This document shows positions 44,200-53,397 of a stretch of DNA of 64,000 nucleotides, piece by piece. The DNA is from an uncultured bacterium (lineage in GTDB: Bacteria > CSSED10-310 > CALFER01): positions 124,001 to 188,000 of the forward strand of contig CALFER010000021.1 of the NCBI GenBank assembly GCA_937951895.1, written 5' to 3'. The stretch's first letter is position 1; every line of letters begins with the position of its first letter. The notes below the pieces were generated by a model. It ran no database searches and had not been told where the DNA came from. It worked only from the letters and a program-made list of their open reading frames with translations. The translations under genes and the position numbers were made by a program.

Positions 44200-47100
44200 A
44201 TGCTCAACCGAACCATTTATCTGAAAGACCCGACGATCAATAAAATCAAGAATGAAGGCTATGTCGTAGTCAAAGACAAGCTCACACCCAAGGAACAGGA
44301 AACACTGCGGTATGAGTTGGAAACCTTTGTCTGTGACGGCGAATATGCCCGTGGTCTTGCGCGGATTCTGGAAACCTTCCGGAACAATGTTTACGAATCC
44401 GAGCAACCGGGGGTCTGGGTTTCAGGTTTCTATGGTTCAGGGAAGTCCCATCTGGTCAAGATGCTCAAAACGCTCTGGACGGACTACACGTTCCCGGAGG
44501 ATAACGCGACTGCACGGGGGCTTGCTAAACTGCCGGATTCCATCAAGGACACACTGAAGGAGATCAGCACGCTTGGGAATCGTGAAGGCGGTCTGCATGC
44601 CGCTTCCGGCACCCTGGGTTCAGGCGCAGGGGATCAGGTTCGTTTGACACTGCTGGGGATCATTTTCAAATCTCTCGGTTTCGCTGAGCAATACCCCATC
44701 GCCTGTTTCGAACTGTGGCTCAAGGAACAGGGGTATTACGAGATGGTCAAGTCCGCTGTTGAAAATGAGGGCAAGGATTGGCAGTACGAGTTATCAAACC
44801 TGTATGTCTCTCCGCTGATCTCAAAAGCGCTATTGAATGTTTACCCGGACTTTGCGGAATCCGCCTCAAAGGTGAGGGAACTCCTGAAAGTGCAGTTTTC
44901 GAAGGTGACGGATGTCACCAATGACCAGATGAAGACCGTTATCGAGAGAGCATTGAAATCGATGTACGGCAAATTCCCGCTCACCCTTGTAGTCCTCGAT
45001 GAAATTCAGCAGTTCATCGGGCAGAACCAGGATCGCTCGATGGCTATCCAGGAAATGGTAGAAACCTGTTGTAAGGCGTTCGGTGGGAAGTTGATGTTTG
45101 TCGGCACCGGTCAGACCGCGATGGCGGGAACACCTCTGCTAGGACGTCTGAAGGGCAGGTTCCCGGTTGCGGTAGAATTGTCAGACACCGATGTCAACCG
45201 TGTCATCCGCCAGGTGATTTTACCGAAGAAGCCGGATCACACGCCTCAGATCGATGCGATCATGACCCAGAACATCGGTGAGATTTCTCGGCACCTGAGC
45301 GGCACCCGGATCGAGCACATTCATGAGGATACTGAGGTATTCGTTGCGGATTATCCGATCCTCCCGGTCAGAAGACGCTTTTGGGAAAAGACACTCCAGG
45401 CGTTGGACCAGGCCGGGACTGCCGGGCAACTTCGAAACCAGTTGAGGGTTGTTCACGAAGCCGCCTGTGCGACCGCAGAACTGCCTCTGGGGACGGTAGT
45501 GGGTGGCGACTTCATCTTCGACCAGATCGTGTCCAACCTGTTACAGACTGGATTATTACCCCGTGAGATCTACGAATATATCCAGGATTTGAAGAAACAT
45601 GGCCGGGAGGGCGTTCTGAAAGCCAGGCTCTGCGGTCTCGTTTACATCATCGGGAAACTGCCGAGAGAAACCGGTACCGATCTGGGCATCCGGGCGACAC
45701 CGGACACACTCGCCGATCTGATGGTGGAGAATCTGCCTGCCGGGAGCGCTGAACTTCGAAAAGCCCTACCAGCACTGCTCTCGGAGATGGAGACGGACGG
45801 CAAGATCATGCGGGTCGGCAACGAATACAAAGTGCAAACTCGTGAATTCAGCGCATGGAACGACGAATACCGCAGCCAGGTCACCCGGTTTCTCGATTCA
45901 CCCCAGCGCGTTGCTCAGGAACGATCCGACCTGATCCGGAAGGAATGCGGTGAGCGGTTGAAATCCATCCGGCTGGTCCAGGGGAAATCCAAAGTGCCTC
46001 GATCCATCAAGCTGCATTTCGGACTGGAGAAACCTTCGGACTTAGACAAGCAGATTTATGTCTGGATAAGAGATGGGTGGGAAGAAAACGAAAATTCCGT
46101 CATGGCAGAGGCTCGTGCTGCGGGTATGGATTCGCCTGCCATTTTTGTGTTCCTCCCCAAGAGGAACTCTGACGAGATCAGGACCACGATTGCCGCATTG
46201 TATGCTGCTACTGCAACACTGAATATCCGAGGAGTACCTCTTGGATCGAAAAATGACGAAACCAAGAGTGCGAGTGAAGAAGCCCGGAACGCAATGGAAA
46301 CGAAAAAGCGGGATGCCCAAAACCGCATCGATCAACTCATCGCGGATATTTTCAAGAGCGTCCGGGTGTTCCAGGGCGGAGGCAATGAGATCATCGCTTC
46401 GGACTTCGCCGATTCTGTCAGGCAGTCTGCGGAGAGCAGCATGATACGACTCTACCCCGATTTCGATCCCGGAGATCACCCCGGATGGGAGAAGGTGATC
46501 ACGCTGGCGAAGAAGGGATCGGAAGCCGCATTGGAAGCCGTGGACTATCAGGGCGATATCGACAAGCATCCCGTAACTGCGGAGATACTTCGTTTCACCT
46601 CGGTGGTGCAGAAGGGTGCGGATATCCGGAAGAATTTTGAAGAAGCCCCGTATGGCTGGCCCAAGGATTCGCTGGAAGGTGCGATCTACACCCTCCTGGT
46701 CAGTGGGCATCTCCGGGCAACGGATGCAGCGACCCATAAGGTCATCGCGCCCGGTGATCTGGACCGGGCAAAAATAGGCCAGACGCACTTTCGGATCGTG
46801 GACAAGCCGCTCACAGCCAAACAGCGGATACAGATTCGTAAACTGCTTCAGCATGTGGAGGTGCCTTGCCAGCCGGGAGGTGAGGAGAAGGCGGTCGTGA
46901 TCCTGACCGAGAAGATGAAAAAGCTGGCAGATACTGCGGGAGGCGACCCACCCCGTCCTGTCAAGCCCGATATCGGTGAAATCAACAAACTGGAAGCGCT
47001 GTCTGGAAACGAGTTACTCACCGCCATTCATGCTCAGCAGGATCATCTGGAGAAGCAATACGACACCTGGACCGGGCTGGTGAAAAAGATCACCGAACGA

Positions 47101-47679
47101 ATGCTCCGGTGGAAGAACCTGGAGACCTTGCTATCCTATGCCGCCAATTTAAAGGAAACTCCGGATATCCAGACCCAGGTTGATGCCCTCATCGAGAATC
47201 GATCCCTGTTGATGGAACCCGATCCGGTACCGGGATTGTGCGGCAGCCTGACGCAGGTTCTGAGGGATAAGCTGACGACTTTGCATGCGCTGTACCAGAA
47301 GACCTATGAATCGGAGTTCGAGAAACTGAAACAGGACGAGAACTGGCAGAAACTCACCCCGGAAAAGAAACACGAACTGCTGTTATCCCAGAAACTGACA
47401 GTCGTTCCTGAAGTCAGAACCGGAACTGAAGACGAGGTATTGGGATCGCTGCGAAGCATGAACCTGAGCACGTGGGATGACCGGATCGCCGCCCTTCCGG
47501 AACGGTTTCGTAAAGTGCGGGAAGCGGCTGCGGAGGAAGCCGACGTGGCCGTGGAGTACATCGACCTCCCCGATCAGACCTTCAAAACCGTGGATGATAT
47601 TGATCGCTGGATAGAAACCGTGAAGGCATTGATCAAGAAGAAACTCGATGAGACCGGCGGACCCGTCCGGATTGGATAG
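44200..47679 (+). CDS. brxC: BREX ATPase BrxC
   Basis: 1159 residues, normal length for BrxC/PglY. N-terminal P-loop: Walker A GFYGSGKS (76-83) in WVSGFYGSGKSHLVKML, Walker B LVVLDEIQQFI (263-273). The rest is a long mixed helical region with charged linkers. The ATG is 9 bases after brxB behind GGAGTAACG. BrxC is the large AAA-like ATPase of BREX, essential for defense and associated with BrxB and PglZ. Confidence 0.95.
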   Translation: MLNRTIYLKDPTINKIKNEGYVVVKDKLTPKEQETLRYELETFVCDGEYARGLARILETFRNNVYESEQPGVWVSGFYGSGKSHLVKMLKTLWTDYTFPEDNATARGLAKLPDSIKDTLKEISTLGNREGGLHAASGTLGSGAGDQVRLTLLGIIFKSLGFAEQYPIACFELWLKEQGYYEMVKSAVENEGKDWQYELSNLYVSPLISKALLNVYPDFAESASKVRELLKVQFSKVTDVTNDQMKTVIERALKSMYGKFPLTLVVLDEIQQFIGQNQDRSMAIQEMVETCCKAFGGKLMFVGTGQTAMAGTPLLGRLKGRFPVAVELSDTDVNRVIRQVILPKKPDHTPQIDAIMTQNIGEISRHLSGTRIEHIHEDTEVFVADYPILPVRRRFWEKTLQALDQAGTAGQLRNQLRVVHEAACATAELPLGTVVGGDFIFDQIVSNLLQTGLLPREIYEYIQDLKKHGREGVLKARLCGLVYIIGKLPRETGTDLGIRATPDTLADLMVENLPAGSAELRKALPALLSEMETDGKIMRVGNEYKVQTREFSAWNDEYRSQVTRFLDSPQRVAQERSDLIRKECGERLKSIRLVQGKSKVPRSIKLHFGLEKPSDLDKQIYVWIRDGWEENENSVMAEARAAGMDSPAIFVFLPKRNSDEIRTTIAALYAATATLNIRGVPLGSKNDETKSASEEARNAMETKKRDAQNRIDQLIADIFKSVRVFQGGGNEIIASDFADSVRQSAESSMIRLYPDFDPGDHPGWEKVITLAKKGSEAALEAVDYQGDIDKHPVTAEILRFTSVVQKGADIRKNFEEAPYGWPKDSLEGAIYTLLVSGHLRATDAATHKVIAPGDLDRAKIGQTHFRIVDKPLTAKQRIQIRKLLQHVEVPCQPGGEEKAVVILTEKMKKLADTAGGDPPRPVKPDIGEINKLEALSGNELLTAIHAQQDHLEKQYDTWTGLVKKITERMLRWKNLETLLSYAANLKETPDIQTQVDALIENRSLLMEPDPVPGLCGSLTQVLRDKLTTLHALYQKTYESEFEKLKQDENWQKLTPEKKHELLLSQKLTVVPEVRTGTEDEVLGSLRSMNLSTWDDRIAALPERFRKVREAAAEEADVAVEYIDLPDQTFKTVDDIDRWIETVKALIKKKLDETGGPVRIG

Positions 47680-47717
47680 CGGAATCAACCATTGTTTAAC
47701 GCAGATGAGGACAACCC

Positions 47718-50700
47718 ATGAGAGTGTTGGATAAGCCACTTCGAAACAAACTGGAAACCGCCGTTAAGACAGCCCGTGATATCGCCGAGGAAGGTTCCCG
47801 GATTGCATTGCAAGCGCTTGCTGTCGATGCAGCGGAAGCGTTTTCGCATTTGACTCCGGAAGACCGAGATTTACGAAACAGATTACGAGCCAGGGCACGA
47901 CAGATCGGGGATCAGAAGGTGGCCGGGAATGGCAAACACGGCATCAGTCACCTGGTCCAGGAATGCGCGTATGAGCACTGGCACCGGATGCTGTTCGCCC
48001 GGTTTCTGGCTGAGAATGGATTGTTGATGCACCCGGAAGGGGTGGCCGTGACGTTGAAGGAATGCGAGGAATTGTCACCGGAAGAGGGTGCCGAGAACGG
48101 GTGGGAGCTGGCTGCCCGGTACGCCTCCAAAATGCTGCCCCAGATATTCAGGCCGGATGCACCGGTGTTGCAGGTGAAATTGCCTCCTGAGCATCAGAAG
48201 AAGCTGGAGAAGCTGTTGGATGACCTGGCTGTGGACACCTTCAAGGCGCGGGATTCGCTGGGGTGGGTGTACCAGTTCTGGCAGGCCAAACGGAAAGATG
48301 AAATCAATGCTTCGGAGGTGAAGATCGGAGCGGATGAACTGCCTGCGGTGACCCAGTTGTTTACAGAACCTTACATGGTGGATTTTCTCCTTCAGAACAC
48401 GCTGGGTGCATGGTGGGTTGGACGGCATGGAAAGGATTCGTTGCCGGTCGAGATGCCTTACTTGAGGTTTCTGGATGATGGTAGACCCGCAGCAGGCACC
48501 TTCGACGGCTGGCCGGATCGAGCAGCGGAGATCACGGTCTTGGACCCATGTTGTGGATCAGGCCACTTCCTTGTGGCTGCGTTCGACATTCTGGTTCGAT
48601 TCAGAATGGTCGAGGAGGGGCTGAGTGCCGACGAAGCGGGTGATGCCGTTCTGAGAGATAACATCCACGGGCTGGAGATCGACGAGCGCTGTACGCAGAT
48701 TGCAGCATTCGCGCTGGCGTTTGCAGCATGGACATTCCCCGGATCATCCGGATATCGTCCATTGCCTTCGATGAAGATCGCGTGTTCGGGGTTGTCGTTG
48801 AGTGTGGAGCGGTCGGAGTGGGTGCAGTTGATCGGAGACGATTACAGGATGCAAAACGGAATGGGTCAGCTTTATGATCTGTTCGAGAAAGCACCCATAT
48901 TGGGTAGCTTGATCGATACCGAGATCATCGGGCTGGATCGGAACAAGCAGGGGACATTGGAAGCCGCAAACATCGTATCGTTATTGCCCAAACTCAGGAG
49001 TGTATTATCGGAACTGAAGTCCTCGCAGGATTATCAAAAACAGGAATTGGGTATCACCGCGAAGGGGGCATTGGATGCCCTAGATATATTGATAAAACGC
49101 TTTACTGTCGTTGCGACAAACGTCCCCTATCTTGCCGCCGGAAATCAAAATAACGAACTAAGTTCCTTCAGTGAGAAGTACTATCCATGTGCGAAGAATG
49201 ACTTAGCTACAACTTTTGTTGAGAGAACCCTACAAATGTGTGATTCTTCGGGCGTGATAGCAATCGTTGTACTTCAAAACTGGCTCTATCTGCCGGGATT
49301 TAAGAATCTACGAAAAAAAATCATAATAAATAACAACATAAACATTCTTGTCAGTTTGGGTGCGGGTGCATTCGAAACAATCTCAGGCGCAGTCGTCAAT
49401 GTCGCACTGATGTTAATTCGACCACAAAACACCTCTGAAGAAAGTATATTCTGTGGAATCGATTTGTCGAATGTTTCGTATATGGAAAAAGGCCGTAAAT
49501 TGCTGAGTTTTGATTCTGAATGGATTCAATTTGAGCATTTAAAATTCCAATCAAATCCTTCTTATATAATAACCGTTCATGAACTAAATCAGACAAGTTT
49601 AATCGGAGAATTTGCACGTGCTTGGCAAGGGATCGTGACATGTGATGATAACAAGTTCATAATTTGCTTCTGGGAGATTGCTCAGCTAGATGCAAAGTGG
49701 GAAAGGATTCAATTATCTCCGCAGTTTACGCACATGTATTCTGGAAGATCAAGATTGATAAGATGGGACAAAGCCTCAGGTGATCTTCACCATGCTTCTT
49801 CTGCTCATAATTTTCCACCGAATAATGTGCTAGGAAAAAAGGGCGTTGCGATCCAACGAATGAGCAATTTGAACGCCACTCTTTTCGAAGGTGATATCTT
49901 CGGGGATTCTGTTGCACCGATAATTCCAGAGTCTGAACAAATTATTGCACCTCTTTGGATTTATTGCTCGTCAACTGAATTTCGAAAAGATGTCAGAGTT
50001 CTCAATCAAAAAGTTAATGTGACACCTGGAACATTTAGTCAATTGTTTTTTGATAAGGAGAGATGGGATAATCTAGCAAATACTCAATTCCCAAGTGGAC
50101 TACCAGAACCCTATTCCGACGACCCCACCCAATGGATCTTCCACGGCCATCCCTGCGGATCGGTGATCTGGGACCAGGAGAAAAAGTGGACCACCATCGG
50201 ACCCCAGCGAACCGACGAAACCGTGTTGCAGGTTGCCATCGCTAGATTACTCGGCTACCTCTGGCCTGCGGAAACAGATACCGAGATAGAACTTTCGGAT
50301 GAATCCAGACACTGGGTCAAGCAATCTGAGAAACTCCTCCCGTTCGCCGACAGAGACGGCATCACCTGCATTCCACCCGTACGGGGTGAAGAACCCGCTC
50401 ATATCCGCCTCCTCAACCTGCTCACCGCCGCATACGGCGATCAGTGGTCGTCATCGATCCGGGAATCGCTTCTGAAAGCGGTCGGATGCGAGGGTAAGGA
50501 TCTCGATTTCTGGCTGAGGAATAAATTCTTCGAGCAACACTGCAAACTTTTCCATCATCGCCCCTTCATCTGGCACATCTGGGACGGTCTGAAAGACGGG
50601 TTCGGCGTTCTGGTAAACTACCACAAGCTCGATAAAAAACTACTTGAGGCTCTAACGTATAATTATCTGGGTGACTGGATCAAACGTCAGGAGGACGAAC

Positions 50701-51074
50701 AGACCCGTGGTGTCGAGGGTGCCGGGGAACGCCTGTCCGCTGCCAGAGTGTTGAAGGAAAAACTGGAACTGATTCTGCACGGTGAGCAGCCCTACGACAT
50801 CTTTGTCCGCTGGAAAGCGATCAATGAGCAACCCATCGGGTGGAATCCGGATCTGAACGATGGCGTCCGTCTGAACATCCGGCCATTCATGACCGCAGGC
50901 ATTTTGCGGAAGAACCCCAACATCAACTGGGGCAAAGATCGGGGGAAAGATACCCAGGATTCACCCTGGTATCATAAGTTCAAGGGCGACCGGATCAACG
51001 ATCATCACCTCCCGCTGACAGAGAAAATCAATGCCCGGTTCCAGATGAGGGAAGCGACAGATGACAGCGAATAA
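47718..51074 (+). CDS. pglX: BREX adenine-specific DNA methyltransferase PglX
   Basis: 1118 residues. SAM-binding motif I LDPCCGSGHF is at 275-284. The catalytic motif IV appears as TNVPYLAAGN near 465, a variant of NPPY. The N-terminal 240 residues are the BREX-specific helical region. The target-recognition region lies in the C-terminal half. PglX methylates the sixth position of adenine in an asymmetric motif and marks self DNA. Bases about 49080-50100 are strongly AT-rich while both sides are GC-rich, so the part from motif IV through the presumed recognition domain looks exchanged. The reading frame is intact. It overlaps pglZ by 14 bases. Confidence 0.95.
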   Translation: MRVLDKPLRNKLETAVKTARDIAEEGSRIALQALAVDAAEAFSHLTPEDRDLRNRLRARARQIGDQKVAGNGKHGISHLVQECAYEHWHRMLFARFLAENGLLMHPEGVAVTLKECEELSPEEGAENGWELAARYASKMLPQIFRPDAPVLQVKLPPEHQKKLEKLLDDLAVDTFKARDSLGWVYQFWQAKRKDEINASEVKIGADELPAVTQLFTEPYMVDFLLQNTLGAWWVGRHGKDSLPVEMPYLRFLDDGRPAAGTFDGWPDRAAEITVLDPCCGSGHFLVAAFDILVRFRMVEEGLSADEAGDAVLRDNIHGLEIDERCTQIAAFALAFAAWTFPGSSGYRPLPSMKIACSGLSLSVERSEWVQLIGDDYRMQNGMGQLYDLFEKAPILGSLIDTEIIGLDRNKQGTLEAANIVSLLPKLRSVLSELKSSQDYQKQELGITAKGALDALDILIKRFTVVATNVPYLAAGNQNNELSSFSEKYYPCAKNDLATTFVERTLQMCDSSGVIAIVVLQNWLYLPGFKNLRKKIIINNNINILVSLGAGAFETISGAVVNVALMLIRPQNTSEESIFCGIDLSNVSYMEKGRKLLSFDSEWIQFEHLKFQSNPSYIITVHELNQTSLIGEFARAWQGIVTCDDNKFIICFWEIAQLDAKWERIQLSPQFTHMYSGRSRLIRWDKASGDLHHASSAHNFPPNNVLGKKGVAIQRMSNLNATLFEGDIFGDSVAPIIPESEQIIAPLWIYCSSTEFRKDVRVLNQKVNVTPGTFSQLFFDKERWDNLANTQFPSGLPEPYSDDPTQWIFHGHPCGSVIWDQEKKWTTIGPQRTDETVLQVAIARLLGYLWPAETDTEIELSDESRHWVKQSEKLLPFADRDGITCIPPVRGEEPAHIRLLNLLTAAYGDQWSSSIRESLLKAVGCEGKDLDFWLRNKFFEQHCKLFHHRPFIWHIWDGLKDGFGVLVNYHKLDKKLLEALTYNYLGDWIKRQEDEQTRGVEGAGERLSAARVLKEKLELILHGEQPYDIFVRWKAINEQPIGWNPDLNDGVRLNIRPFMTAGILRKNPNINWGKDRGKDTQDSPWYHKFKGDRINDHHLPLTEKINARFQMREATDDSE

Positions 51075-53397
51075 CATCACCGTCCTTGATGCCCTTTTGG
51101 CGCGGTTGGATGCGCTCAACGATTACAACCGGAGTGCCATGACGCCTCCCGCAGCCATTCTGTGGCCGGATGAGACCCGGCAGTTTGAAACGGTCCTAGG
51201 CATGATCCGCGACCGGATACCCTGTTTCATCACCTTCGGCGAGTACAAACCGGAGACCAGCACCGGACCCGCGATCTGGATAAGATGCCTGCTCGCAAGA
51301 ACCATCCCACCCTCCGATCAATGGCCTCCGAATGCAGTGCCCGTGATCTACCTGCCCGGCATATCCCGAACGATGCTGCGTGCGGTGGATGCCTGCCCCG
51401 ACCATTTGAAACCATTGGCAGAGCTTCAATATCGGGGTGTGATCTTCTCCCAGAGGAGCGGAAGGGATTGGACCCTGAATGCGTTCATGATCTCAAAGGA
51501 CGGTGGTCTTGGACTCGATGTCGTCCAGGATCAGGACACCCTGAAGGCCATGCAACGCGCCCTGATGATGCTGATGGATACACCGGTAGAGCGATTGACG
51601 GGGAAACGGTTGGACGCCGAAACCTTCCATCAACTCATCGTGCCGGACCCTGTGCGGGATGTTCTGAGGTGGTTGAATGATCCGGAAAGCATAAAAAAGA
51701 CCTGGAAGGACAATCAGTGGGAGGCGTTCTGCCTGCAATGCAAATCCCATTTCAAATTCGATCCCCGGAAAGAGGGTGCCCTTACCGCAGCCGAACTCCT
51801 GGGTCAGCGAAAAGAACGCTGGAAAGACGTATGGGATCGGTTTGTGGAATCACCCCGATCATACTCCGCTATCCCGTCCTGGCTCGAAAGAGCGCACCCA
51901 GAGAAGCCACAAAGGGGATTATTCGAAGATCAATCCGCCTGGCCGAAATACAACGATCAGCAGGAGGACCACCTCCGGGGACAGCTCCTGGGACTGGCCA
52001 ATATGCCGGAGAAGGATGCCGGGGACAAGATCCTCAGCCTGGAATCCAGTCATGGAATGCGGAGATCATGGGTATGGTCGAAACTCGACCGGTCGCCACT
52101 GGCAGGTGCGCTCCTTCATCTGGCTCGGATGGTGAAAACGATTCAGCAGGCACCGGGCAACTCATTAGCGGAACTCGTTGAAAATTATCAGGGGTTTTTA
52201 TGGGAAATCGATGACGCAGCCATCCGGGCGATGACCTTCCCGAAGAAGACTGATGACATTAAGACGGTGACGATAGCCATCCGGGCGGTCTATCTGCCCT
52301 GGTTGGAGCGGATCAACCTTCAGTTCCAGAACCTGGTGAAACGCACGGGTTACCCGGTCAGTAACAAGACCGATACCCCGGTCAAGCTGAAAAAGGGTGA
52401 GGTGTTGCTGTTTGTGGATGGTTTACGAATGGATGCGGCTCGCCAGGTGATGAAGATTTTAGCCGAGGAAGGGTATCTGACCGACATGAGCACCGGATGG
52501 GCGGCATTCCCCTCCGTGACAGCCACCTCCAAATATGCTCAGACACCGATCCGGAATCTTCTTGAGGGGACAGCCGACACGAGTGATTTCAATCCGGCTG
52601 TGAAAGAGACCCATGCGAAACTGAACACAAACTCATTCCGGAAACTGATGACCCAGGAAAAAGTCGAGGTGTTCGCCGCTGAAGCGACCGGCAATCCGGA
52701 TGAAACCGGGTGGACCGAGATCGGAGATATCGACAAAACGGGTCATGACCTGGGCTGGAAGTTGGCCTGCCGGATGGATGAGAAGATTCAGGACATCGCC
52801 ATCCGCATCACGGATCTCCTGCAAGCCGGATGGAAGGCTATCAGGGTCGTCACGGATCATGGCTGGCTGCTGATGCCGGGGGGATTACCCAAAACGCAGC
52901 TCCACGCCTGCCTGGCATCCTCCCGGTGGGGGCGGTGTGCAACCCTGAAGGAAACCTCCCATACGGAGATGATCGTGTTGCCGTGGTATTGGTCCAACGA
53001 TGTCCAGATCGCGACGGCACCGGGTATAAGCTGCTTTATAGACGGCAAAGAATACGATCATGGTGGGCTGAGTTTACAGGAGTGCATCATCCCGATCTTG
53101 GAAGTCAAACCCGGAAAGTCGCAGCAGAGCATCCGGATCGAAACAGTCGAATGGAAGGGATTGCGATGCCATATCACTGTCCAGGGTGATACATCCGGGC
53201 TGCTTGCTGACATTCGAAGCAAACCGGGAGATGCAGCTTCCAGTCTCGTACCGAATCGTAAACCGTTTGAGGCTGGAAAAACCTCTTTACTGGTCGAAGA
53301 GGATGACCTGATCGGATCGGCTGCGTTCGTGGTGATCATGGATGCTGATCAGCGGGTGATTGCGAAGATAATGACAGTCGTGAGTGGAGGTGAATGA
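51061..53397 (+). CDS. pglZ: BREX phosphatase-fold protein PglZ
   Basis: 778 residues. The alkaline-phosphatase-superfamily PglZ domain is in the second half: VLLFVDGLRMDAARQ (about 447-461), the substrate-loop-like FPSVTATSKYAQTP, and the metal-binding VVTDHGWLLMPGG near 596-608. PglZ is universal to BREX and needed for both defense and methylation; metal-dependent nuclease activity has been reported for a member. The start overlaps pglX and the stop overlaps brxL (ATGA), so the operon is tightly coupled. Confidence 0.94.
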   Translation: MTANNITVLDALLARLDALNDYNRSAMTPPAAILWPDETRQFETVLGMIRDRIPCFITFGEYKPETSTGPAIWIRCLLARTIPPSDQWPPNAVPVIYLPGISRTMLRAVDACPDHLKPLAELQYRGVIFSQRSGRDWTLNAFMISKDGGLGLDVVQDQDTLKAMQRALMMLMDTPVERLTGKRLDAETFHQLIVPDPVRDVLRWLNDPESIKKTWKDNQWEAFCLQCKSHFKFDPRKEGALTAAELLGQRKERWKDVWDRFVESPRSYSAIPSWLERAHPEKPQRGLFEDQSAWPKYNDQQEDHLRGQLLGLANMPEKDAGDKILSLESSHGMRRSWVWSKLDRSPLAGALLHLARMVKTIQQAPGNSLAELVENYQGFLWEIDDAAIRAMTFPKKTDDIKTVTIAIRAVYLPWLERINLQFQNLVKRTGYPVSNKTDTPVKLKKGEVLLFVDGLRMDAARQVMKILAEEGYLTDMSTGWAAFPSVTATSKYAQTPIRNLLEGTADTSDFNPAVKETHAKLNTNSFRKLMTQEKVEVFAAEATGNPDETGWTEIGDIDKTGHDLGWKLACRMDEKIQDIAIRITDLLQAGWKAIRVVTDHGWLLMPGGLPKTQLHACLASSRWGRCATLKETSHTEMIVLPWYWSNDVQIATAPGISCFIDGKEYDHGGLSLQECIIPILEVKPGKSQQSIRIETVEWKGLRCHITVQGDTSGLLADIRSKPGDAASSLVPNRKPFEAGKTSLLVEEDDLIGSAAFVVIMDADQRVIAKIMTVVSGGE

